Shown here one piece after another: positions 18,801-27,358 of a stretch of 64,000 nucleotides of DNA. The DNA is taken from the NCBI GenBank assembly GCA_937976305.1, contig CALJSB010000028.1, forward strand, positions 1 through 64,000, read 5' to 3'. Numbering within the stretch: position 1 is the stretch's first letter; the number at the start of each line of letters is the position of its first letter. The notes under the pieces are model-generated. The model made no database searches. It was not told the DNA's origin and saw nothing but the letters and a program-made list of their open reading frames with translations. Source of the stretch: an uncultured Acidimicrobiales bacterium. Lineage in GTDB: Bacteria; Actinomycetota; Acidimicrobiia; Acidimicrobiales; SZUA-35. The translations under genes were made by a program, and so were the position numbers.

Positions 18801-21800
18801 CCGAAGCAACAAACAACGACTCACAGGCGACCGCCACTGTCGATCGCACAACCGTTCTTGAGATAACCAAAGCCGAGTCATCTGGCATCGTCGACCCGGC
18901 CCTCGCAGGCACTGCCATCAGCTGGGATCTAGCGGTCATCAACCTCGGCACTTCAACCGACACCAACGTCGTGATCACCGACGACCTGTCGGCCTTCCCC
19001 CTCACCAACATCGCAGCAACCATCACGGGCACGGCAAACAGCTGCTCGGTCACCGGCGGCGTCGTGACGTGTTCTGTCCCGTCGCTTCAAGGCACCCCCG
19101 GGGCACCGGCCAACGCCGTGACCGTGACCATCACCGCCGATCTCGACGCCGACATCGTCGATGGCACCGTGCTGGAGAACACAGCGACCGCAGACGGCGA
19201 CTTCTCGAACGAAGCCACCGGCATCGAGGAAACAACCATCAACCGCCGCGCCGACCTCGAACTCGAGAAGACCGGGCCGGGTGAAATCACTGCTGGCACC
19301 TCGGCCACCTGGATCGTCACCGTTACCAACAACGGCCCGGGCCAAGCCGACAACGTCGAGATCACTGACGTGCTGCCGCCGAGCGCAACGTATGTGAGTC
19401 ACACCGTCACCGCCGGGTCGGCAACATGTGTGGCCTCGGCACCAGTTGTGTGTGACGCCGGCGATCTCGCTCCTGGCGCCGTCGTCACAATCGAGTTCGT
19501 CGCCGAGATCGCGCCAACCGACGCCGACGGCTCATCGGTGACGAACACGGCATTCGTCGAAACCGACACGATCGACCCCGACCCCACCAATGACGAAGAC
19601 TCCGTCGATGCAGACATCGTCCGGTCGGCTGATCTCGAAATCGCCAAGACCGTCTTGGATGACCCTGTCACCGCAGGCGAAGGCGTTCGCTTCACCGTGT
19701 CGGTCAACAACAACGGCCCATCGGTCGCCACCGGCGTCACCGTGACCGACCCGATCCCGGCTGGAATGACATTCGACGCAGCCGCGAGCGACGCCACGTG
19801 TTCCCAGGTTGGTTCCGACGTCGTGTGTCCGGTGGGTTCACTCAACCCAGGCGCGCCGCCCGTCGACATCGTGATCGCATTCACCGTGGATCCGTCGCAG
19901 CCAGTCGGCGACATCACCAACACCGCATCTGTCGCAGGCAACGAGGACGATCCGGACACCTCGAACGGCTCGGCGAGCGACGATGTCACGGTTGAAACGG
20001 TTGCCGACGTCGAATTGACCAAATCATCAAGTGCAACACCGATGACGCCGGGTGAGCCCTATTCGTGGGATCTCGAGGTCACCAATAACGGCCCATCTGA
20101 CGCCCTCAACGCAATCGCCACCGACACCCTGCCGCCGGGAGCCACGTTCAACCCCGCAACCTCCTCAACCGGATGCACCGTCACCGCAGGCACACCAACC
20201 ACCGGACAAACCATCACGTGCACACTCGGAACACTGACCCCAGCCGAGATCGTCAATCTCACCATCGGCGCCGACATCGATCCAGCCCTCACCACATCAC
20301 CGGTCGTCAACAGTGCCTCGATCGACTCTGATACGACCGACCCGACTCCCGGCAACAACGACAGCGACGACTCGTCTCCGGTCGTCCCAGCGGCCGACCT
20401 CGAACTCACGAAGACCGGCGATGCAGTCGCTCTTGCCGGAAACGACGTGACCTGGGAGCTCACCGTCACCAATAACGGCCCGTCAGATGCTGCCAACGTG
20501 GTCGTCACCGACACGCTGCCCATCGGCGTGACCTTCGATCCGGCCACCTCGGACGCGACGTGTGTCGTCACGGCCGGCACCCCGGGCACCGGTCAAACCG
20601 TCACCTGCACACTCAACACCGTCAGCGCCGGCAGTGTGATCGCCCTCGCGGTCTCCGGTACGTCCGATCCCACACTGCTCGACGGCGCGACGATCACCAA
20701 CGACGCAAGCGTCGACTCCGACACAAACGATCCTGACCCCTCGAACAACGACGACGATCACGACACAGAGATCGACCGCAGCGCAGATCTCGCCGTCACG
20801 AAACTGGCCGATCCGACCACGGTGACAGCGGGTGGGCAGGTCACCTACACGCTGACCCTCACCAACAACGGCCCATCGGCGGCAACACTGCCGACCCTTG
20901 CCGACCCCCTTGCCGCCGGACTCACGCTCGATAGCTTCACGCTGCTCACCCCAGGATCATGCTCCGGCGCAATCTCCTGCTCGATCACCGAACTCCTGCC
21001 GGGCGACTCCATCGAGGTCGAGCTGACGGTCACGGTCGATCCGACGGCCGCAGCGGGAACCATCACCAACACCGCAACCGGAACGGCACCAGAGGACCCA
21101 GACGGTGCGTCCGCAACCGAAGACATCACGGTCACGCTGTCGGCCGACCTCGCCGTCACGAAGGTGGCTGACCCCATCACGGTCAACGCCGGCGAGCAGG
21201 TCACCTTCACGATCACCGTCGACAACCTCGGGTTGTCCCAAGCCACGGGTGTCACGATCACCGACCCGATTCCGGCCGGTATGACCTTCGTCCCGACCGG
21301 TTCCGACCCGAGCTGCTCACAAGTAGGCAGCAACATCGTGTGCAACCTCGGCACGATCCAGCCAAGCGCGACAGCCGTCTCCGTCGATCTCGTGTTTGTC
21401 GTCGACAGCGCGGCCGCAACGAGCACCCTCACCAATACGGCGACGGCATCGGCCAACGAGCCAGACCCTGATCCAGACAACGACGCTGACAGCGTTGATG
21501 TCGACATCACCAACGCGGCTGATCTTTCACTTACCAAGACCTCACCGGCGACGGCGCCCGTCCCTGGCGAGTCCTACGAGTGGAATCTCGAGGTCACCAA
21601 CGACGGGCCATCGAACGCCGCCGCCGTGATCGTCACCGACACCCTGCCGCCAGGGGCGACGTTCGATCCGGCAAGTTCCTCACCTGCATGCAGCGTCACC
21701 GGAGGCACACCAGCCACCGGACAGACCATTACTTGTGTGCTCGGCACCATCACAGCTGATGGCGTGGTCAACCTGACGATCGCCACGGATCTCGACTCTG

Positions 21801-24800
21801 ATCTCACGGGATCGCTCACCAACGCCGCCAGCGTCGATTCGGACACGACCGACCCTAATCCGAGCAACAACGACGACACGGATGACTCCACACTCGAACC
21901 GGCTGCTGATCTCAGCCTCGTCAAAACGGCACCGACAACCGCCACGGCGGGCGAACCGATCTCGTGGCTCGTCGATGTCGCCAACAACGGCCCATCTGAC
22001 GCCGTCAATGCCACCGTCACCGACACCCTCCCGGTGGGCGTGGCCTTTGACCCCGCAACCTCCTCAACCGGATGCACCGTCACCGCAGGCACACCAACCA
22101 CCGGAGAAACGATCACCTGCACACTTGGCAACATCGCGCCGGGTGACGTCGTCAACCTCACCATTGGCGCCGACATCGACCCGACGACCACCGGGCCCAT
22201 CGCCAACAGCGCAACGACCGATTCGGACACTCCCGACCCCGACTCGTCGAACAACGACGACGACACCTCAACCGACGTCGACCGCATCGCCGACTTGGCG
22301 GTCAGCAAGACAGCGGACCCCACCACCGTGACGCCCGGCGGCCAAGTCATCTACACCATTCGGGTCACGAACGACGGTCCATCGTCGGCAACGAACATCT
22401 CGGTGACTGACCCGATGGCGGCTGGCCTCACCGCAGTCTCTGCGACACCTTTGGGCGCAGGTTTGTGCACGATCACGGGAGGCGTCGTGACGTGCGACGT
22501 GGCAACGTTGGCCGTCGGCACGTCCGCAACCTTTGAGATCGTCGCCAGCATCGACAGTTCAATTGCCAACGGGGCGACACTCACGAACACCGCATCTGCA
22601 TCCTCAGACGAGGACGACCCAGACGGTGCATCCGCAAGTGAAGACATCACGAATGACCGGTCGGCTGATCTTGTCTTCGACAAGGTACTCACCACCGCTG
22701 CCCCCGTGGCCGGCGAACCCGTCTCGTTCAACCTCGACGTCACCAACAACGGCTTGTCCGATGCCTCAAACATCGTCATCACCGACCCGTTGCCCGCCGG
22801 CACCACCTTTGATGCGGCGACAAGCAGCCCGCTGTGCTCGCTCGTCGGCAGCAGCATCGTGTGTTCGATCACCACGCTCGTGGTCGGCAACTCGATCTCT
22901 GTTCCCATCACGCTGATCATCGATAGCGACGTTCCTGACGGCTCGACCTTCACCAACAGCGCATCTGTGACGGCCGATGAGGATGATCCCGACACCACCA
23001 ACAACGACGACGACGCGGATGTCGACGTCGAACGGCTCGTCGACCTGAGTGTCGACAAGGTCGCCCCAGCGGCGCCGCCAATCCCAGGCACGACAACGTC
23101 GTGGACGATCAACGTCGCGAACGCCGGCCCATCGGACGCCAACAACGTCGTAGTCACCGACACGCTCCCCGTAGGCCTGACATTCGACCCAGCGACCTCG
23201 GACGCTCGATGCGCCGTCAGCGCTGGCACCCCGGCATCTGGCGAAACCGTCACCTGTGTGATTCCGCTCCTCGCTGACGGAGCGAGCGAGTCGCTCCTCA
23301 TCGGCGCCGATGTCGCAGCCGACCTCACGGGAGAGATCTCGAACACGGCGGCTGCCGATTCTGACGAGACCGACAGTGATCCGTCGAATAACTCAGACAC
23401 CGCGTCCTCAACCGCCGAACCCTCCGCCGACCTCGCCCTCACCAAGACTGCCGTCACCGATCCGATCGTGGCTGGTGAACCGGTCGAGTACACGATCGAG
23501 ATCACCAATGCCGGCCCGTCAGACGCCACCAACGTCGTGGTCGCCGACACCTTCCCATCGGTGCTGACGTTCGATGATCCCGCCTCAGATGCGAGCTGCG
23601 ATCTCGTCGGAGCCGATGTTGTGTGTGCGATCGGATCCATCGCCGCCGGTGCCTCTACCTCGATCACCCTCAGCTTCGATCTCGATGAGTCGAGCATCGA
23701 CGGCTCGACCATCACGAACACTGCGACGGTCGGATCTGATGTGCCGGACCCCAACAGCACGAACGACAGTGACGATGATGAGTCGGTCGTTACCCGATCG
23801 GCCGATCTCTGGATCGACAAGACCGGCCCAGCCACGCTGACCGCAGGCGGAACCGGCACCTACACGGTCACCGCTGGTAACGACGGCCCGTCAACGGCAA
23901 CCGGCGTTGTGTTCAGCGACGCCGTCCCCGCAGGCCTCACTGTCACCGGCATCTCGGGCCCAGCCTTCTGTAGCTTCACGGCCTCGGCCGTCACGTGCAC
24001 AGTCGGCACCGTCGCCCCCGGCACGAGCTTCACACTCATCGTCGACGTCGCAGTTGACGCATCAGTTGCCGATCTCGCCACGCTCACCAATTCAGCCAGC
24101 ATCTCGGGCAACGAGCCGGACCCAGACCCAGACGACAACGACGATGCTGTCAGCTCGACCGTCGAGCGCTCAGCGGACCTCGAAACCGCCAAGACCGTGC
24201 TCACCGATCCGATCGTTCCGGGTGAGCCCGCGCTGTTCGAGATCACCGTGACCAACAACGGACCTTCTGACGCCAGCGGTGTCACGATCACCGACACCCT
24301 CGCCACCGGCCTGACCTTCCGCCCCGACCTCTCATCGGTCGACTGTGTTGCTGGCGTCACCTGCTCGCTCGCCACGCTCCCTGCCGGTACCGACGTCACC
24401 TTCATCGTCGGAGTCGACGTCATCTCGACGTTGCCGGATGGCTCGACCGTCGCAAACACGGCCGCCGCGGCCGCCAACGAGACGGATCCGGACCCCACAA
24501 ACGACGCCGGCTCCGACGCAGGGCCGGTCACGCGATCAGCCGATCTCGCCATCGTGAAGTCGGGTCCAGCGACGCCAGCCACAGCCGGCACCCAGCTCAC
24601 GTGGACGCTCGACATCATAAACGAAGGCCCATCGGACGCCACGAATGTCGTGGTGACCGATACCTTGCCGGCCGGAGCATCCTTCGACGTCGCCGGCTCT
24701 GACAGCCGTTGCGTCGTGGCCACCGGCGCCATCGAGTGCACGATCGGAACGATGGCTGACGGCGCAACCGACCAGCTGGTGATCGTCGTCGATGTCTCGT

Positions 24801-27310
24801 CGACACTCAGCGACGGCTCGCTGCTCACGAACACCGCCGCTATCAGCGGCGACGAGAACGACCCGAACGCAGACAACAACAGCTCAGAACACACCGCTGA
24901 CATTGAGCGATTGACCGGTTTGAGCCTCACCAAGTTCGACGTCGACGACATCGTGGTTGCGGGCGAAACGATCGGCTGGGATCTCACCGTCGAGAACCTC
25001 GGACCATCTGCTTCTGACAACGTCGTCATCACCGACACGCTGCCCATCGGCGTGACGTTCGATCCGGCCGCGTCCGATGCCGTGTGTCTCGTCACGGCGG
25101 GCACGCCGACCAGCGGCCAGACCGTCACGTGCACGCTCGGCACGCTCGATACGGGCGACACCGTCACCGTTCGGATCGGCGGCGGACTCGACCAGGCCTT
25201 GCTCGATGGCCAACAGCTCATCAATGAGGCACTTGCCAGCGGCGACAACGCCACAGACGGCACAGCGCAGGAAGAAACCACCATCGATCGAGTCGCCGAT
25301 GTCACCGTCATCAAGGAAACGACGACCTCGCCGATCGTGCCTGGTGTGCCGGTGACCTACTCGATCACCGTGACCAACAACGGGCCATCCCAAGCCACCA
25401 ACGTCGAAATGACGGACCTGCTCCCCGCGGGGGCGTCGCTGCTCGACATCACCGGACCGGTCACCTGCGCGACGACGAGCGGGACGGCCGTTTGTCCGGT
25501 CGGGACACTCGACAACGGCGAGAGCGCCGCGTTCACCATCCAACTCCTCCCGGCGAGCTACCTCGTCACGGGTGACGACTTCGTCAACCAGGCGTCAATT
25601 ACCGCAGACGAGGACGAAGACGGTGACGCCGACGACTCGACCGAACCCATCGCCCGCTCGGTTGACCTGAGCATTACCAAGACCGCCTCAACAGCCGACG
25701 TTGCTGCCGGTGCTGGCCTCACGTTCGAGCTGACCGTCACGAACACTGGACCATCCGATGCGTCAAACGTCGTCGTCACCGACAACCTTCCCGACGGCCT
25801 GACGTTCGACCCGGCAACATCGGCCGCCGACTGCACCGCCAGCGGCCAGATTGTCACCTGCACCACACTCACGGTCGCGGCCAACACCAGCGCCTCCTTC
25901 GTTGTTGGTGTGATCGTCGACTCGACCGTCACCGGTACTCTCACAAACACGGCGGCCGTTGCGAGCGACGAGCCAAACACCAACTCCGATCCCACCGACG
26001 ACGCCACCGTCGCCGTCGGCGAAGAGGCTGATCTCGAGCTGACCAAGGTTGGACCCACCACGGTGATCGCCGGCGAGAGCGTTACCTACTCATTTGCTGT
26101 GTCGAATGCCGGTCCCTCGGTCGCCCGAAACGTCACCATCACCGACATCCTCCCGGCTGAGTTGAGCGTCACCACACTCCCGAGCGAGTGTTCGGCCGCG
26201 GGCACCCCGGCCACGATCACCTGCCTCGTCGGCGACATCGCCCCTGGTGACACGATCGAATTCGAGTTCGACGTCCTCCTCGATTCGACCGCCAACTCCA
26301 CGGTGCGCAACGTCGCGACCGTGTCGTCAAATGCCACCGATCCAAACCCGGACAACGACGTTGCAACCACTCTTGCCGACGTCGACCGCGTGGCTGACCT
26401 CGATGTGTCGAAGACGCTTGATACTGACGATGTCGTCGCCGGTGGCACGGCCGTTTGGACCGTCACGGTGACCAACAACGGGCCGTCATCGGCCACCAAC
26501 GTGGTCGTCACCGACGATCTGCCAGCGGGTCTCACCTTTGTCGCGGGAGACTCGAGCGCTTTGTGTGACGAAGACTCGACGGGTCTTGTCAGCTGCAACG
26601 TTCCGGGTCTCGCAGTCGGCGATTCGGCTGAGCTCACGATCACCACCGACGTCGACGACACGCTCAACGGATCGATCACCAACAGCGCAACCGCTGTCGC
26701 CGACGAAGCCGATTCGGATGGCGCTGAAGCTGAAGCGACCGGTGCTGTACGCCGTTCGATCGCGGATCTCCAGATCAGAAAGAGCGTGGTTGCAGCCGAC
26801 CTGACAACGAACGGGCTCACGACCTGGTCTGTCGTCGTCTCCAACAACGGGCCGGACGACATCATCACCCCGCTGACCATCAGCGACTCGCTGCCGCCGA
26901 GTGTCACCTACGTGAGCCACACCATCACGGGCGCCACCCCGTGTACGGTCACCGGCCAGCTCCTCAGCTGCACACTCGAAAACGGTTTGGCATCAGACGG
27001 CTCCATCACCCTCGAGATCGTGACCCGAACGGTCACAACAACCGACCTCGTCGAAAACACGGCTCGGGTGTCGGCGAGCGGCCTCGCCGGTGAGCCCGAT
27101 GGTGTCGTCGAGATTGCTGCCGCTGCCGCCGCTCAGCGACCCGCAACGCCCCCATCGCCCTTGGCGTTCACCGGCTCCACGACGAGCACGATTGTGTCGA
27201 CTGCCCTGCTCCTGCTGCTCATGGGTGGCGGAGCGCTACTCCTCAGCCGTCGTCAACGCCGAGCCGTCCGGGTAACAGCGGCAGAAAGCGCCCAACGCGA
27301 CAACCGGTGA
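15818..27310 (+). CDS. Giant secreted DUF11-repeat surface protein with LAFTG sorting-like signal
   Basis: Signal peptide (RCVAALLVVATLVVGTPPTPAGA), about 27 'ADLxxxKxxxxxxxxAGxxxxYxxxVxNxGPSxAxxVxVxDxLPxG' repeats, LAFTGS-TM-RRQRR tail. Start chosen at MARPTALS; the upstream ORF portion overlaps the previous gene. Confidence 0.93.
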   Translation: MARPTALSLQRQGPSQLRTIWVRCVAALLVVATLVVGTPPTPAGAQTAFGTPVFSTNTTGDIVYAANTLLTCPASAACTDAQSNLGGTAQANNSFTMMDVDVDGDPSTFNSSSANFTLPAGANVQWAGLFWGASSNNASRNQVLFETPTSAGYLPITAPGGQLYNLGGPYQGWADVTSQVQAAGSGTYTVANVQRSTGRGQYAGWSLVVVVEDPNEPFRNLAVFPGLERVNSANPVDITVSGFLSPPVGPVTAEIGFVAYEGDERFTGDFAELNGTRLGDALNPTTNFFNSRISDGGSLPTGSNPNYLDQLGFDAKIVNTVGIVPPGATSATVQLRSAGDWYYPGVVTTAIDIFVPNLVLDLEKSVDDINGGDVNPGDTLTYEITFTNQGEDAALDTILTDAIPAGTTYLAGSGEILSGDNVGTSNVVFDAVNDELVFYLGTGASAGTGGRVAPFSSTGTTYTVQFQVTVDAGTEGTTIDNTGTLGYTAETLGESYTADTNTVSDPVEALSNVVLDDKTDSVDSVVAGESTVYTITFSNDGPSSADNTTVVDTLPVGFVFDPATSSASCSVTSGSPATGQTVSCNVGALAAGANGSVDIGVDVEGAVAAGTYANRAEVTTTTAESNPSDNFGREATTVTRLVDLALDKAFAPNPASAGGQITYTLTATNNGPSDAQNVMIVDGLPGGVTFSSVDDPACSHTAGTITCSYASLAAGDTVVATITVDVPASTPDGTVFTNKASISSSDPEDPAGDPNTDSTNTPVGRAADLEIAKTSAGPFVAGTTVLFDLEISNAGPSDATNVVVQDNLPEGTIFNAGLSSSGCSLSGTTVTCNLAALAAGDTASFTIAVDLPETLADGTDLTNSASVEADELDPTPENNTDEVDFTVEREADLAIVKSVTPGNVAAGGDLTYVIDVTNNGPSEATGVTVTDTLPAGVTLVSAPGCASTSTLTCAIGTVASGGTAQITIVVNVQGTTPDGTDLVNAASVSGNETDPEATNNDSQATATVDRTTVLEITKAESSGIVDPALAGTAISWDLAVINLGTSTDTNVVITDDLSAFPLTNIAATITGTANSCSVTGGVVTCSVPSLQGTPGAPANAVTVTITADLDADIVDGTVLENTATADGDFSNEATGIEETTINRRADLELEKTGPGEITAGTSATWIVTVTNNGPGQADNVEITDVLPPSATYVSHTVTAGSATCVASAPVVCDAGDLAPGAVVTIEFVAEIAPTDADGSSVTNTAFVETDTIDPDPTNDEDSVDADIVRSADLEIAKTVLDDPVTAGEGVRFTVSVNNNGPSVATGVTVTDPIPAGMTFDAAASDATCSQVGSDVVCPVGSLNPGAPPVDIVIAFTVDPSQPVGDITNTASVAGNEDDPDTSNGSASDDVTVETVADVELTKSSSATPMTPGEPYSWDLEVTNNGPSDALNAIATDTLPPGATFNPATSSTGCTVTAGTPTTGQTITCTLGTLTPAEIVNLTIGADIDPALTTSPVVNSASIDSDTTDPTPGNNDSDDSSPVVPAADLELTKTGDAVALAGNDVTWELTVTNNGPSDAANVVVTDTLPIGVTFDPATSDATCVVTAGTPGTGQTVTCTLNTVSAGSVIALAVSGTSDPTLLDGATITNDASVDSDTNDPDPSNNDDDHDTEIDRSADLAVTKLADPTTVTAGGQVTYTLTLTNNGPSAATLPTLADPLAAGLTLDSFTLLTPGSCSGAISCSITELLPGDSIEVELTVTVDPTAAAGTITNTATGTAPEDPDGASATEDITVTLSADLAVTKVADPITVNAGEQVTFTITVDNLGLSQATGVTITDPIPAGMTFVPTGSDPSCSQVGSNIVCNLGTIQPSATAVSVDLVFVVDSAAATSTLTNTATASANEPDPDPDNDADSVDVDITNAADLSLTKTSPATAPVPGESYEWNLEVTNDGPSNAAAVIVTDTLPPGATFDPASSSPACSVTGGTPATGQTITCVLGTITADGVVNLTIATDLDSDLTGSLTNAASVDSDTTDPNPSNNDDTDDSTLEPAADLSLVKTAPTTATAGEPISWLVDVANNGPSDAVNATVTDTLPVGVAFDPATSSTGCTVTAGTPTTGETITCTLGNIAPGDVVNLTIGADIDPTTTGPIANSATTDSDTPDPDSSNNDDDTSTDVDRIADLAVSKTADPTTVTPGGQVIYTIRVTNDGPSSATNISVTDPMAAGLTAVSATPLGAGLCTITGGVVTCDVATLAVGTSATFEIVASIDSSIANGATLTNTASASSDEDDPDGASASEDITNDRSADLVFDKVLTTAAPVAGEPVSFNLDVTNNGLSDASNIVITDPLPAGTTFDAATSSPLCSLVGSSIVCSITTLVVGNSISVPITLIIDSDVPDGSTFTNSASVTADEDDPDTTNNDDDADVDVERLVDLSVDKVAPAAPPIPGTTTSWTINVANAGPSDANNVVVTDTLPVGLTFDPATSDARCAVSAGTPASGETVTCVIPLLADGASESLLIGADVAADLTGEISNTAAADSDETDSDPSNNSDTASSTAEPSADLALTKTAVTDPIVAGEPVEYTIEITNAGPSDATNVVVADTFPSVLTFDDPASDASCDLVGADVVCAIGSIAAGASTSITLSFDLDESSIDGSTITNTATVGSDVPDPNSTNDSDDDESVVTRSADLWIDKTGPATLTAGGTGTYTVTAGNDGPSTATGVVFSDAVPAGLTVTGISGPAFCSFTASAVTCTVGTVAPGTSFTLIVDVAVDASVADLATLTNSASISGNEPDPDPDDNDDAVSSTVERSADLETAKTVLTDPIVPGEPALFEITVTNNGPSDASGVTITDTLATGLTFRPDLSSVDCVAGVTCSLATLPAGTDVTFIVGVDVISTLPDGSTVANTAAAAANETDPDPTNDAGSDAGPVTRSADLAIVKSGPATPATAGTQLTWTLDIINEGPSDATNVVVTDTLPAGASFDVAGSDSRCVVATGAIECTIGTMADGATDQLVIVVDVSSTLSDGSLLTNTAAISGDENDPNADNNSSEHTADIERLTGLSLTKFDVDDIVVAGETIGWDLTVENLGPSASDNVVITDTLPIGVTFDPAASDAVCLVTAGTPTSGQTVTCTLGTLDTGDTVTVRIGGGLDQALLDGQQLINEALASGDNATDGTAQEETTIDRVADVTVIKETTTSPIVPGVPVTYSITVTNNGPSQATNVEMTDLLPAGASLLDITGPVTCATTSGTAVCPVGTLDNGESAAFTIQLLPASYLVTGDDFVNQASITADEDEDGDADDSTEPIARSVDLSITKTASTADVAAGAGLTFELTVTNTGPSDASNVVVTDNLPDGLTFDPATSAADCTASGQIVTCTTLTVAANTSASFVVGVIVDSTVTGTLTNTAAVASDEPNTNSDPTDDATVAVGEEADLELTKVGPTTVIAGESVTYSFAVSNAGPSVARNVTITDILPAELSVTTLPSECSAAGTPATITCLVGDIAPGDTIEFEFDVLLDSTANSTVRNVATVSSNATDPNPDNDVATTLADVDRVADLDVSKTLDTDDVVAGGTAVWTVTVTNNGPSSATNVVVTDDLPAGLTFVAGDSSALCDEDSTGLVSCNVPGLAVGDSAELTITTDVDDTLNGSITNSATAVADEADSDGAEAEATGAVRRSIADLQIRKSVVAADLTTNGLTTWSVVVSNNGPDDIITPLTISDSLPPSVTYVSHTITGATPCTVTGQLLSCTLENGLASDGSITLEIVTRTVTTTDLVENTARVSASGLAGEPDGVVEIAAAAAAQRPATPPSPLAFTGSTTSTIVSTALLLLLMGGGALLLSRRQRRAVRVTAAESAQRDNR
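16880..27130 (+). repeat. About 27 tandem DUF11-type protein repeats (about 100-130 aa each)
   Basis: Counted by eye from the translation. Confidence 0.9.
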
Positions 27311-27358
27311 TCCGACTCAGCTCGTTCAGGTTTGGCTGCACTGGGCCGATAAAGGCGT

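Noticed and set aside
22351-25314. Long antisense ORFs (502 aa, 484 aa and others) opposite the DUF11 array
   Set aside because: Low-complexity Ser/Val-rich translations mirroring the repeat codon bias on the other strand; no domain signal.
16880-27130. DUF11 array considered as CRISPR or DNA satellite
   Set aside because: Repeats are long, divergent, in frame and protein-coding; no short direct repeat with unique spacers.
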